Shown piece after piece: positions 34,801 to 44,450 of a stretch of DNA of 64,000 nt. The stretch lies in assembly GCF_026151205.1 (NCBI RefSeq), contig NC_087072.1, positions 11,756,169-11,820,168 on the forward strand, in the 5' to 3' direction. The notes beneath the pieces are model-generated. The model worked only from the letters and a program-made list of their open reading frames with translations, was not told the DNA's origin and did no database searches. The stretch's first letter is position 1, and each line of letters begins with the position of its first letter. Position numbers and translations under genes: made by a program. Origin of the DNA: Bolinopsis microptera (lineage: Eukaryota; Ctenophora; Tentaculata; Lobata; Bolinopsidae).

Positions 34801-37800
34801 AACCTCCTCTGATTTGTTTATTATTGATATTGTTTGATTGTGCCGTAAAAATAAATATTTGTTTTATTAAATATTTGTTTTATTCAATATTTGTTTTATT
34901 AAATATTTGTTTTATTAAATATTTGTTTTATTAAATATTTGTTTTATTAAATATTTGTTTTATTAAATATTTGTTTTATTAAATATTTGTTTTATTAAAT
35001 ATTTGTTTTATTAAATATTTGTTTTATTAAATATTTGTTTTATTAAATATTTGTTTTATTAAATATTTGTTTCATTAAATATTTGTTTTATTAAATATTT
35101 GTTTTATTAAATATTTGTTTTATTAAATATTTGTTTTATTAAATATTTGTTTTATTAAATATTTGTTTTATTAAATATTTGTTTTATTAAATATTTGTTT
35201 TATTAAATATTTGTTTTATTAAATATTTGTTTTATTAAATATTTGTTTTATTAATATAAAATTACAATATAACACTCACCAGATCCCAGAAATACGATAG
35301 AACAGTTGGTGTAGTTGCAACTAGGCGACAAATTGTTTTCTCCAGCTTTGTAAATCTGAAACTCTTCTCTTCCGTTCAGCTCCGTGATCAGATAAGTGTG
35401 ACTAGGTGTGATTAGGTGTGATTAGGTGTGACTAAGTGTGGTAAAGTTATAAGTTAGTGTGCCTAGTTTTACCACAAAGTAATGGTTTAGACAACAGACA
35501 TTACAATTATAGAAATTTCGTACATAGCTGGAATTAATGGTACAGATAACAGAAAGGTGATGAGGTTTGGAAGGGTGAAGGTGTTAAAATACCTACCGGT
35601 AAAGTGCAGTAACAAGTTATGGATCTGTATGGAAGTAGTTAGTTGTAGGATACGAAATTAGACGAAAATCCAAATTTTGACCCAGCGTATAGTTTAAAAG
35701 TATGTCGAATAGTTTTCGGTCTCCCTAAATAATGTTGCATGAAGAGAAGGGGTCCGCAGACTGCCGGCAGCCGGAGGGGGGGGGGGGGGGGGGGGGCAGT
35801 GAAAAGTGTTACATCGTGACACACAGCATGGCAGATGGTTGATCACACAAAACATGACAATGATGGAAACTGCAATTCTACTTATTAGAATATATATGGA
35901 GCATATAAACTTTGCTAAATAAAGAAGCCTCCTCCTCCCCCCACTAGAACTATTAGCGCCCCCCCCCCCCCCCCACTAGGACTATTAGCGCCCCCCACCC
36001 ACTAAGACTATTAGCGCCCCCCCCCCCCACTATAACTAATAGCCCCCCCCCCCACTAGAACTATTAGCGCCCCCCCCCACTAGAACTATAAGCGCCCCCC
36101 CCCCCACTAGGACTATTAGCACCCCCCCACTAGGACTATTGGCGCCCCCCCCCCACTATAACTAATAGCGCCCCCCCCCCCCCCCACTAGGACTATTAGC
36201 ACCCCCCCACTAGGACTATTGGCGCCCCCCCCCCCCCCACTATAACTAATAGCGCCCCCCCCCCCCCCCCCCCCCACTATGACTATTAGCCCCCCCCCCC
36301 CCCCCACTATGACTATTAGCCCCCCCCCCCCCCCATTAGGGCTATTAGCGCCTCCCCCCTACTCAGTACTCACTTTAAAGGTAGAGGGTCCTCTCCCAAC
36401 CTCATGATAAGCAGCTCCGGTGTGAATATTGAGGTGTATGGAACCTTGTACACAATCTGTCTACAATCACTGTGAGCTGCTAAATCTATGAGAATATCGG
36501 AGTTTAGGGTGCAAAATTAAGATCTAAATTGAAATGTCTAGTTCAAATAGACTTTGACTTTGGATTATTATTCTTATTTCAAAGTTGAAGCCTTTGATTT
36601 TTTAAATAGCAGTAGTCTTGAAACCTTATCACAGCTTTACTATACAGGGAAATGAACTTTTTCACGTTTGATAAAAATAGTATGTTCTATTTTTAAGAGC
36701 TCGGTCAGACAGGTGTAAGATGTTGAGAGAGGGGTAAAGGGGTAGGGAGAGGGGGGGGGGGTAGGGAGAGGGGGGTAGGGAGAGGGGGGGGGGGGGGGGT
36801 AGGGAGAGGGGTGGTAGGGAGGGGGGAACCTACCGGATATCTTTAACTCGTCTGAACAAGAACATTCAGCCCGACTATCCGAGTTATTACACTGTTTAAA
36901 TTCGTACGAGTGTTTAGAAACGGCTTTCGCAGATCTGGGAATAGGTTGACTGGGGTCCGCATTGTAGACGTTGTGTGAAGTGGAGATCTCTCGACCGTGG
37001 ATTGAGGGGGGTCGGTAGTTGACTGGTAGTGACGTCATCACGTTGTCTCCTGAGGGTTAGTGTTTGCTGGAAGTGACGTCACTATAAAGTCTACCTAATG
37101 TTTAAAATGTGGCCTGTACCCCTGGAGCTGGTACGGAGTTGACAGTGTGTTGGTGTTAAACTGGGCAGGAATTTCAGCACATTCCTGAAAAATAGTCTAC
37201 ACGGTAAACACTAAAATCAAACTTTCGGGCTCGCACTCTAGACAAGTTATGGAGTCTCAAGTCTACTGAAGTGCGGACCCCTGCAGTCACATCTCTATAT
37301 TGCAGGGAAAACACCTTAGACAACCCAGAAGCCCGCATGGGCATAGTGTAAATTCGTTCGAGAGATCAGAAAATTGCCACAAATTAGAAAACCCTGCAGT
37401 CTTTCAGGGGATTCTGGAATTTTACAAACATGAAATTAATAACTAACCGTGAGGTGCCATGTAGTGAGGGGAGAGGAAGGCAGCTTGGTCCGGAACGTGA
37501 GGATACCTCTGGACCAGCCTGGTTTGAGGATCACAAGCTTGCTGGACTGAGAACAGTACTGAAGGTACTTCGCACTTCAAACTGGCGGAAAGGTACGGCG
37601 TGATCAGTACCGGGGTGTAGGTACCTCCCTCTGTACTCTCGTGACTTAGACCAATCTGAGGTTTACTGTTTAAAGTCACAAGTTTGCAGCTAGTATTCTT
37701 ACAAAAGCGAAGTAAATTATATTATAATTGTACTGGTCATATTATTGTATACTGCAACTGATTATACTGAAGTAATATTAATTATATTATTTTGATTTAA

Positions 37801-40800
37801 GCGGAAAGCCGCAGAGTTAACTAACAGTTAGTTGAGTGAGATGAGATGTGGTATTGTGGGTGGAGTAAAACTGGAACTTGTCTCGATTGTCAAACACTAT
37901 CTTGAAGACGGGAGAAGATGGCGGAAACATTCTCTTGTCTGACACTTTGACTTTTAGTTCAACTTGATTGAGCGTGTCTATGTGTACTGATTGTTGAGGC
38001 ACTGGAATTGATAGACGCTTTGAACTCAGATGCTAAGCATTGATAATAGCTATTTTAACACTGTTACTGTTTTAAAGAGAACTAATCTAGACTATGTGGA
38101 GTTAAACACACTGAAATTAATAAGCCTTAAATTCGGCACACGGATGACAGATACCATAGTAACCAGGAAAGTGACTGAAAGGGGAACTTAACAAGTACTC
38201 AACAGACGAAGGATTTGTTAAACAGGAGCTAGAGGGTTTACCAGGGTGAGAGAGAGCTTGTAGATCGTCTGCCACAAAGACCACCTCACACTCTGGTTCA
38301 GACAGGATCCAACTTGAGTCACGTGCCAACATGTCCTCCGCAAGCATTCCGGACCCAATGTTAGAGAACACTATCTCACCGCTTTCAAATTCTGTGAAGC
38401 CAATAATATTGTTCTTTTGCTATGAAAATGTTGTCGCAATAAAAAAAAGAGCAAATTAGAGGATATTTATGACACGATGTCTCCTCTTTATAGACGTTAT
38501 CTATTGCTACAAATAGTACCTATTTGCAGTAACTACCTCTAACCCTGTCACTGTAATCCTTGAAATATTACTCTAAACGAAGGAGGAGTAATATTCATCC
38601 TCATTCCTTATCAGGCCTCCCAGATTCATGGCTTATGGTTTATGGTTTATTTGAGACGTGGTTATCAATTTCGTTTTGGTATTAAAATGTTTAGAGTCTT
38701 AGAGGTAACTTAGAGGTAACTTAGAGGTAACTTAGAGGTAACTTAGAGGTAACTTAGAGGTGACTTAGAGGTGACTTAATACTTAAGTTTTAGGAATACT
38801 CATAAACACTATTCTGTAAAATAGTCACTGTAAAGAGAGATTACCTTCATTGAGCAGGAAGTTGTCATTAGATATGATGACAAAAGTAAGGTCGCTGACT
38901 TTCTGCACGATACCCTGTCTGCCTCCCTCCACAGTCATGATGCTCCCCTCCAAATCAGAGCTTAGAGAGCTCGGAGCAGTTATTGTTACTTGGTCACCGA
39001 CCTCTGTTACCACGAACTTGTCGCCAATCTCAACCTCAACCGTTGACATATAGGGGTCTAAGTTGATAGAAAACCATCTGTCCGACTCAATTGACCCCAT
39101 GCACTCGCTCACTGGACAGAAAAATGGGTTTGGCTACGTCTAATTCTCTTGCTATCTAACCGTTAAAGTCTGCAGCAGCTGCTCAACCGTTAGCAGCGAA
39201 TAGACGTGCAAATTAATTTTCAGACTTGTTGAGCTTCAAGTTTGTTAAATATTAACGACTATCTCTCTATCGCGGCATATTTGTGCGCACGTACCTTTGT
39301 TCGGGTAGAGAGGGGTAGCAATTAGGGATGTTGGACTGTGGACACCGGACACGAGGAAAGGAGTACAGTGTAGGACAAGGATACAGGAGCCTATCTGTCT
39401 GGTGGTCCACAGACTACCACCTGAGGAGACACCACTACTAGACACTCACTATTACCCTTCTACTTTTATACTCTACAGTAAAACACACTGCACTAATCTA
39501 CATTTTAGTTCGCCCAATTTTAAAGATAATCAACAGTCGATATTCCACATCTTTCCTTTGATCGTTAATAAAATGGAGCTGCCTTTACTTAAGCAGAGCG
39601 ATGATATAGGAATGGTTGTAACTAATTGTAGTTGGTATATTTAAAAACTGACAACAAACGAACTTGACCATGGTCGTTAGTCTGGATTGTGATACACCAC
39701 ACCATAAAAGAGTTCACCAGTAATCATTATAAAGGAAATTTAAAATAAAGAATGGACTCACCAACAAGTCCGATCTTAACCAAGCCGTCTCCGTGTGACT
39801 CTATGAATATAGTGTTTTGCACAGATTTGGGCTTGAAAAAGGGTTCCATGACTTCAAGAATCGCAACAGAACTATTTTTGTCAGAAATAGTTGCTTGGGT
39901 CACTTCAGCTATTCTACCAGATCCCCTGCCTTCATTTAGCTGGAATATCTTGCCAACATCTCCCAAGGCGAACGTGTTCTTCTGAGGGGGTATCATGATA
40001 ATTTTTAATCTGAGCTCGGGTTGACATGAAAAGAACACAAATCTAAAATAATACGTTGCTTTCTCTTAGTAAGCATTATAAAAAACTTATATAAATCCCA
40101 GATAATATGAACCTAGCTACTATAAAACCAACTGCTATGAACCTAGCTACTAGGTCCGAAGTTTTCAAGCACTTTTGTGACATTTTAAGTGGTTGCATAA
40201 GGGGGGATCTGATGGTTTTCAGGGATAGTTCTTGACCCAAAAAAGAAATCTCGAAACTTAAAGAATTCAGAATTTGACTCTTGTCACTACTATAAACCAG
40301 CTACTATATTATCGGAGGGCCAGCAACCAAACGAGAGGAGTAAACTAACAAAGAGGGTGATAAGCCAAGACTGGTGTGATTGCAGTGTTAATGTGACCCA
40401 ATCAGATCAGTCGGTAAGATATAGACAGGGTGAGAGAGTTGACATTCCCTCCACAGTAGCGTTAGATAGGTGGTGTATTATAATATCATAATACGGACAG
40501 ATAATGACAGAGAACATTGTACCTCCGCAAACCCCCTCCCCTCCGTAACCCCCTCCCTCCGCAACCCCCTCCCCTCCGTAACCCCCTCCCCTCCACAACC
40601 CCCTCCCCTCCGCAACCCCCCTCCACAACCCACCCTCCCCTCCACAACCCCCTCCCCAAGCGTGAAATAGTTCTGCTACAGCAATTGGGCTTAGGTTAAA
40701 GGCATTTATCAACTGTTTAGTTCGTTTCAAAATATCTGCTAAACTTGAAAACCAGTGGCACATAACGCAGGAACCCGGTATCAGTGTAACTTTGTGGCTG

Positions 40801-43800
40801 CTAAAATGCTAGATGTGATACTTGTAGTGATCACACTCTTGTGTCTAGATTCTAACTTATATTATCCCAATCTTGGAACAACTTTGTAATTCCCAACTTT
40901 GTAGTTCCCAAAAGTAATCACCTGTGAGAAGGAAATAAGTCTGACTTTGTTCCCTCCTATAAGTTCTATATAGAGCTGAATATCTCCTGACTCCTCCACA
41001 TACAACGCTCGTCTGGGTATTCTGTACCTGAATCAGATAATTCTAGTGTCATTTGACTAATTATAATTATAAGCACGAATCTTGATGTATGGATTGCCGA
41101 ATCAGAGAGTAGGGATTCCCGATAAATCTGGGGATCCACCGCGCGAGGCGGGAGCATGCGCAGAATGCACGTGCATCCTATCGGAGCAGCCTTTCAAGTA
41201 AAGCAGGAGCATTAGGAACCTGGTGATTGAGGAGTCTCGCAGAGTGTGATAGCACAACTGAGAAGTGTGATCTAATGTGAAGTATGTGTGTGGTGTGATC
41301 GGGCTGCTCTGGATATTGTGAACTTCTACAAATCGGTTTATTCCAACGTTCGACATGAACACTCTTCCGGAGTCGGTCAGCTGAAAACCCACATTTTGAG
41401 TTAATTTATAAGGCTGTTAAAGTTTTAATTCATTTGTACTGTAATTAAAAATTTGCAGCCCTATTTTTGGATCAAGCATCAAAAACATTTTTAAAATACA
41501 TATTTTCAAGTTTTCAACACTACTAAGTACTGCAAATAATTTGAGTCCACGCAATGACGTTCTGACGATGAAATATATTGATCATTTTCCTAGTCAACCA
41601 CGCCTAGGTTGTTTTGTCAAGAAAAGAATCAATATTATTCACTAAATGAAAAATGCGACTCATTTATGACTGTTCGACAATTGTTCAGTTTGACCACGAA
41701 AAACCAAAAGAAACTCGATGAAAGAGGTATAAACTGTAAACTTAAGGTATTTATATTAGCAGTAGTGAAACTTACCGCTACAATATCTCCGAAGAGACCC
41801 CCGGAGACCATGTCCCTGACCAGGTCCCCCTCCTTGAGGGTCAGTACAGTGGTTAGGAACTCTCCCCGAGAAGAGGAGTGCAGGATCTGGGAACCGTGCA
41901 GGTACAAATCAGAGGTTACTTCGTCCCAGTGTACCCCTACTACACTGTCCGGCCACTTCTGAGAGAGAACATGGATCACATCTTTTTTATAAATTTGTTG
42001 AACAAAAATTTTGAAATTTGTTGTAGAGAACTTGTAGTTGTCAAAGGAGGATTAAAATAAAACGGATCGTACACATAAAACTTTACTTACAACACTATTA
42101 TTGAAAGGAGGGCCACTTCCAGTGCCGTTTATGGTGACAAAGTCTTCACATTTTTGAGAGACTACAGTGAGATTGCGGATGGTATCATGGTATGTGTCCA
42201 GTATCTTGCAGTCTGGGTCCGGGGAGATCGGTACTGTCTCCAGTCTGAATACGGATACCTGCCGGATAACGGTCCTGTAGATCAGAGCGGGCTTTTAACC
42301 CTATTGCAGTAGTCAGGCCTCTTGTAGCCCTCCGGACATTTCCCCCTTATTTTAACAGTAATACTTCATTTCAGGGCAAACGAAGAAAGCCCATAATTTC
42401 CCCAAAATTAAAAAGTCATTGTGCTGGAAAATTAATATTAATCACTTCGAGTCAACCCAAAATTCGCTACTTAGTAGCGCCAAGGTTCGCATACATTTGA
42501 GTTAAACAACCAGGGGATAAATGTTTGTCTAAAACCCTGTAACTTTATTTGTATATCCGCACATTCGCGGAAAAGCACGTAGTCCATGATATTGATTAGC
42601 GGGAATCTGGTAAATGCAATTTATGCCAAAATTGTCTTTGTCCCTCGCCCCGGCTGCAATAGGATTTAATATTATTTACATTCTCAGCCCATGAAGTGGA
42701 CTTTATATTGCCAGAGATTTGAGAAACCAAGTATTTTCATATGTAATGAAAATTACAGAACATGACGATCGTTAGCTGATCTTTTTCAAAGGATTCAAGT
42801 CGGAGCCAGGTACGAGTTAAAAAGTTCCAGATATACAAGGTGAAACATACTAACTCAGCTGTCAGGGCAGCAGCTTGGTTAAGTGTGATGATTGTTCTAT
42901 CAGTGCACACGGCAGGGCAGCTCCGAGTAACAGTGCGAGTAGCGTGTGTGGTGGGGTGAAGATGTTCCCACTCACCTGACTCTCCCACAGTCAGTACACC
43001 ACGTGATGTTACCAGGATAACGGTAGTGGGCAGCAGCACCACCTCCACTAGCTCTGAGCCAGCGACTCCCGAGTTTTTACTTTGATTTTTAAAACCTACT
43101 GCAAACCATTCCACTTTGCCGTACTTATACATCCCAAAATAGGAAGAGTTTTTCTGGAACACTATTTGCACATTTCTGCTACAAGGCGAATATCTGGATA
43201 AGAGTTGGCTGTCTGTGTTGAAAACGGGAGTGACCGGATCAAAATAACTGTCAGGTTTACTATAAACAGAACTCAGCAGAGATACTGAGAAGACAGCGTC
43301 CTGAATAAGGCAGGAGTCGACATAAGTTTTAGGGAATGTAACTCTAATGTGCCAGTCCCGGGGAGCTGTAGCAGCCTGACTGAGGAGGGTATTCTTGTTG
43401 AGGGGGATAGTCCAGGTTCCAACCGTGTAGTTTCTGGTGATAGGGAGGGAGAGTTGGGACGTGGTGTTAGTCAATTGGACTGTTGGCGAGAGGACACCAC
43501 TGTAGAAATACTGAGAGGTTATCTTCTCTTTTGCTCCGTTGAAAATGTTAATCTCAACCAATGTTTCCTCAGAAAACGAAACACCTTCTACTTCCTCTCC
43601 ACCAACAGAAAATACCATGTAGTTACAGTAATCTGACTTTGTGACGAGCACAGGAATGACAAAAAGGAGCGGGAGTCCACCGTCTAGAGTGGAGGGGTAT
43701 ACTAGGTGACTCTCAGTCCCATCATCTGAAAACACCACCACTAAGTTGGTGTGTCCTGGGGTGGAGACTTTGATATCTGTACTCTTAGTACTGTTCTCGT

Positions 43801-44011
43801 ATTCTCCTGAACTTACAACCTCCTTGTTGATCCTGACTGTGAAGTAGCAGGGGTCGTAGGGGCAGTCGTCTCCTTCAACTACAAGAGAGAAGGTCTGTTT
43901 GAGGAGGAGGTCATGTGACTGGGACGACACGAACACGTGCAGTGGGGTCACGTGGTTTAGCAGGGAGAGGAGGAGAAGGAGGAGAACAGTCATCCTACCT
44001 GTGGGGGGCAT
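31898..44011 (-). CDS. CATSPERB: CATSPERB, beta subunit of the CatSper sperm calcium channel
   Basis: About 16 exons: 44011-42757, 42274-42091 (approx.), 41958-41776, 41380-about 41110, 41027-40922, 40042-39762, 39420-39295, 39111-38845, 38391-38242, 38001-37826, 37689-37448, 37049-36834, 36485-36374, 35401-35280, 33096-32971, 32049-31898. The likely start, ATG at 43991-43993, gives a leucine-rich signal peptide; an ATG lies 18 bases upstream. The large ectodomain (over 1200 residues) has family marks LPVNYRPPS, NADPSQPIPR, FKQC, SRAECSCSD, GSELFHYRVVV and VYVVDVPLP, then one membrane helix and a short Ser-rich cytoplasmic tail ending at the TAA at 31898-31900. CATSPERB is part of the extracellular canopy over the flagellar pore. 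Exon junctions 1/2, 4/5, 5/6 and 10/11 are out of phase as drawn, so some borders are wrong or small exons are missing. Confidence 0.9.
32541..32970. repeat. 32-bp minisatellite made of an exon end plus its splice donor (13 donors)
   Basis: On the coding strand the unit contains GTGCATGTCG followed by GTATGTAATATCAC. The donor copy at 32965-32970 is the real 5' splice site of the penultimate CATSPERB exon, whose end reads ATCACTGTGCATGTCG. Twelve more GTATGT copies follow at exactly 32 bp, the last at 32581-32586. Units carry few substitutions, so the array is young or homogenised. Confidence 0.93.
33366..34310. repeat. 32-bp AT-rich minisatellite in CATSPERB intron 14, about 29 copies
   Basis: The unit is GGTATTACAATATAAAAGTG followed by GTACAATGTTGC. 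It carries more substitutions than the donor arrays. The segment ATTACAATATAA also occurs alone at about 35260-35271, next to the intron's donor. This suggests the array once reached the donor and was split by the retroelement fragment at 34311-35255. Frames read across it are artefacts. Confidence 0.9.
34311..34855 (+). mobile_element. 3' fragment of a CR1/L2-like retrotransposon
   Basis: A decayed plus-strand frame reads VPLLRLDIPQQKFLYTSTKI then WNDLIPYV, and later NFKSNLKKYLLSLQ. These are the terminal ORF2 segments (KIWN-x-L and F-K-x-x-L-K-x-x-LL). The 3' UTR ends in GTGCCGTAAAAATAAA, like the end of the element at 7859-11892. Only the extreme 3' end was inserted. It lies antisense in CATSPERB intron 14. 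Confidence 0.7.
34856..35255. repeat. 16-bp AT-rich array at the retroelement 3' end, about 25 copies
   Basis: Near-perfect copies of AAATATTTGTTTTATT extend from the retroelement 3' terminus to 25 bases short of the donor of CATSPERB exon 14. It may be an amplified retroelement tail; CR1-type elements commonly end in microsatellites. Confidence 0.92.
35391..35440. repeat. 10-bp tandem repeat spanning a CATSPERB 3' splice site
   Basis: Five decamers close to CACACCTAAT (coding strand) end with CACACTTATC, which is the first part of exon 14. The used acceptor is the CCTAG of the fourth unit. At least one more unit (CACACTTAG) offers an alternative acceptor. Confidence 0.75.
35441..35937. other. 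Part of CATSPERB intron 13, nothing recognised
   Basis: Unremarkable apart from a G-run of about 18 at 35777-35794. A minus-strand frame here has no domain. Confidence 0.35.
35938..36350. repeat. C-run array (G-runs in pre-mRNA) at the start of CATSPERB intron 13
   Basis: More than a dozen units of CACTAGGACTATTAGCGC or close variants are separated by runs of 6-20 C. On the CATSPERB coding strand these are G-runs starting about 15 bases after the donor of exon 13 (36368-36373). The repeated G-tracts could form G-quadruplexes in the nascent RNA. Run lengths may be unreliable. Confidence 0.88.
36730..36827. repeat. G-rich GGTAGGGAGAGGGG array at the start of CATSPERB intron 12
   Basis: About six units of GGGGTAGGGAGA with variable G-runs. 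On the coding strand this is a C-rich tract that starts immediately after the donor GTAGGT (36828-36833). Confidence 0.85.
38696..38777. repeat. 11-bp tandem repeat in CATSPERB intron 8
   Basis: Seven copies of TTAGAGGTAAC, the last two with GTGAC, lie about 65 bases into the intron after exon 8. Confidence 0.9.
40522..40655. repeat. C-rich CCTCCGCAACCCCCTCCC repeat in CATSPERB intron 5
   Basis: Six to seven irregular units of 15-20 bp. Frames on either strand encode Pro/Ser or Gly/Glu strings and are not genes. Confidence 0.8.
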
Positions 44012-44178
44012 TCCTTCGTTATATTGAATATATGTACATAATAATAAGTAGTTATTTGGAGGACTTGATGACGCATAAATCTGCATAAATACTGAAAATT
44101 AAATTTGAAATAGAAGTACTGGTGGTATTTTCAAAAACAAATATAATGTTTAAATGGTAACTATTCAGTTAACTATTC

Positions 44179-44213
44179 AATGTGTATTAAATAATTACCA
44201 TTTAATACACATT
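44179..44213. other. Perfect 14-bp inverted repeat upstream of CATSPERB
   Basis: AATGTGTATTAAAT at 44179-44192 faces ATTTAATACACATT at 44200-44213 across a 7-base spacer. It lies about 170 bases upstream of the CATSPERB start and could be a protein-binding site, a hairpin or chance. Confidence 0.5.
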
Positions 44214-44291
44214 GGTGTTCAATATCAGGCACAAAGTACAGTGCTAATTGCCAAGATACCTGTATTCCATACTCTATCATGTAGTATGTGC

Positions 44292-44450
44292 ATCTTTAAA
44301 ATGGTACGCATGTTAAGGTCCTGTACGCACGTTAAGGTCCTGTACGCACGTTGAGGTCCTGTACGCACGTTAAGGTCCTGTAAGCACGTTAAGGTCCTGT
44401 ACGCACGTTAAGGTCCAGTAAGCACGGTAAGGTCCAGTACGCACGTTAAG
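44292..44450. repeat. 19-bp tandem repeat upstream of CATSPERB
   Basis: About eight copies of GCACGTTAAGGTCCTGTAC with scattered substitutions, 280-440 bases upstream of the CATSPERB start. Confidence 0.9.

Noticed and set aside
36640-36827. Pro-rich C-terminal extension of CATSPERB exon 12
   Set aside because: A donor at 36828-36833 ends the exon. The Pro-rich frame is the intronic C-rich array.
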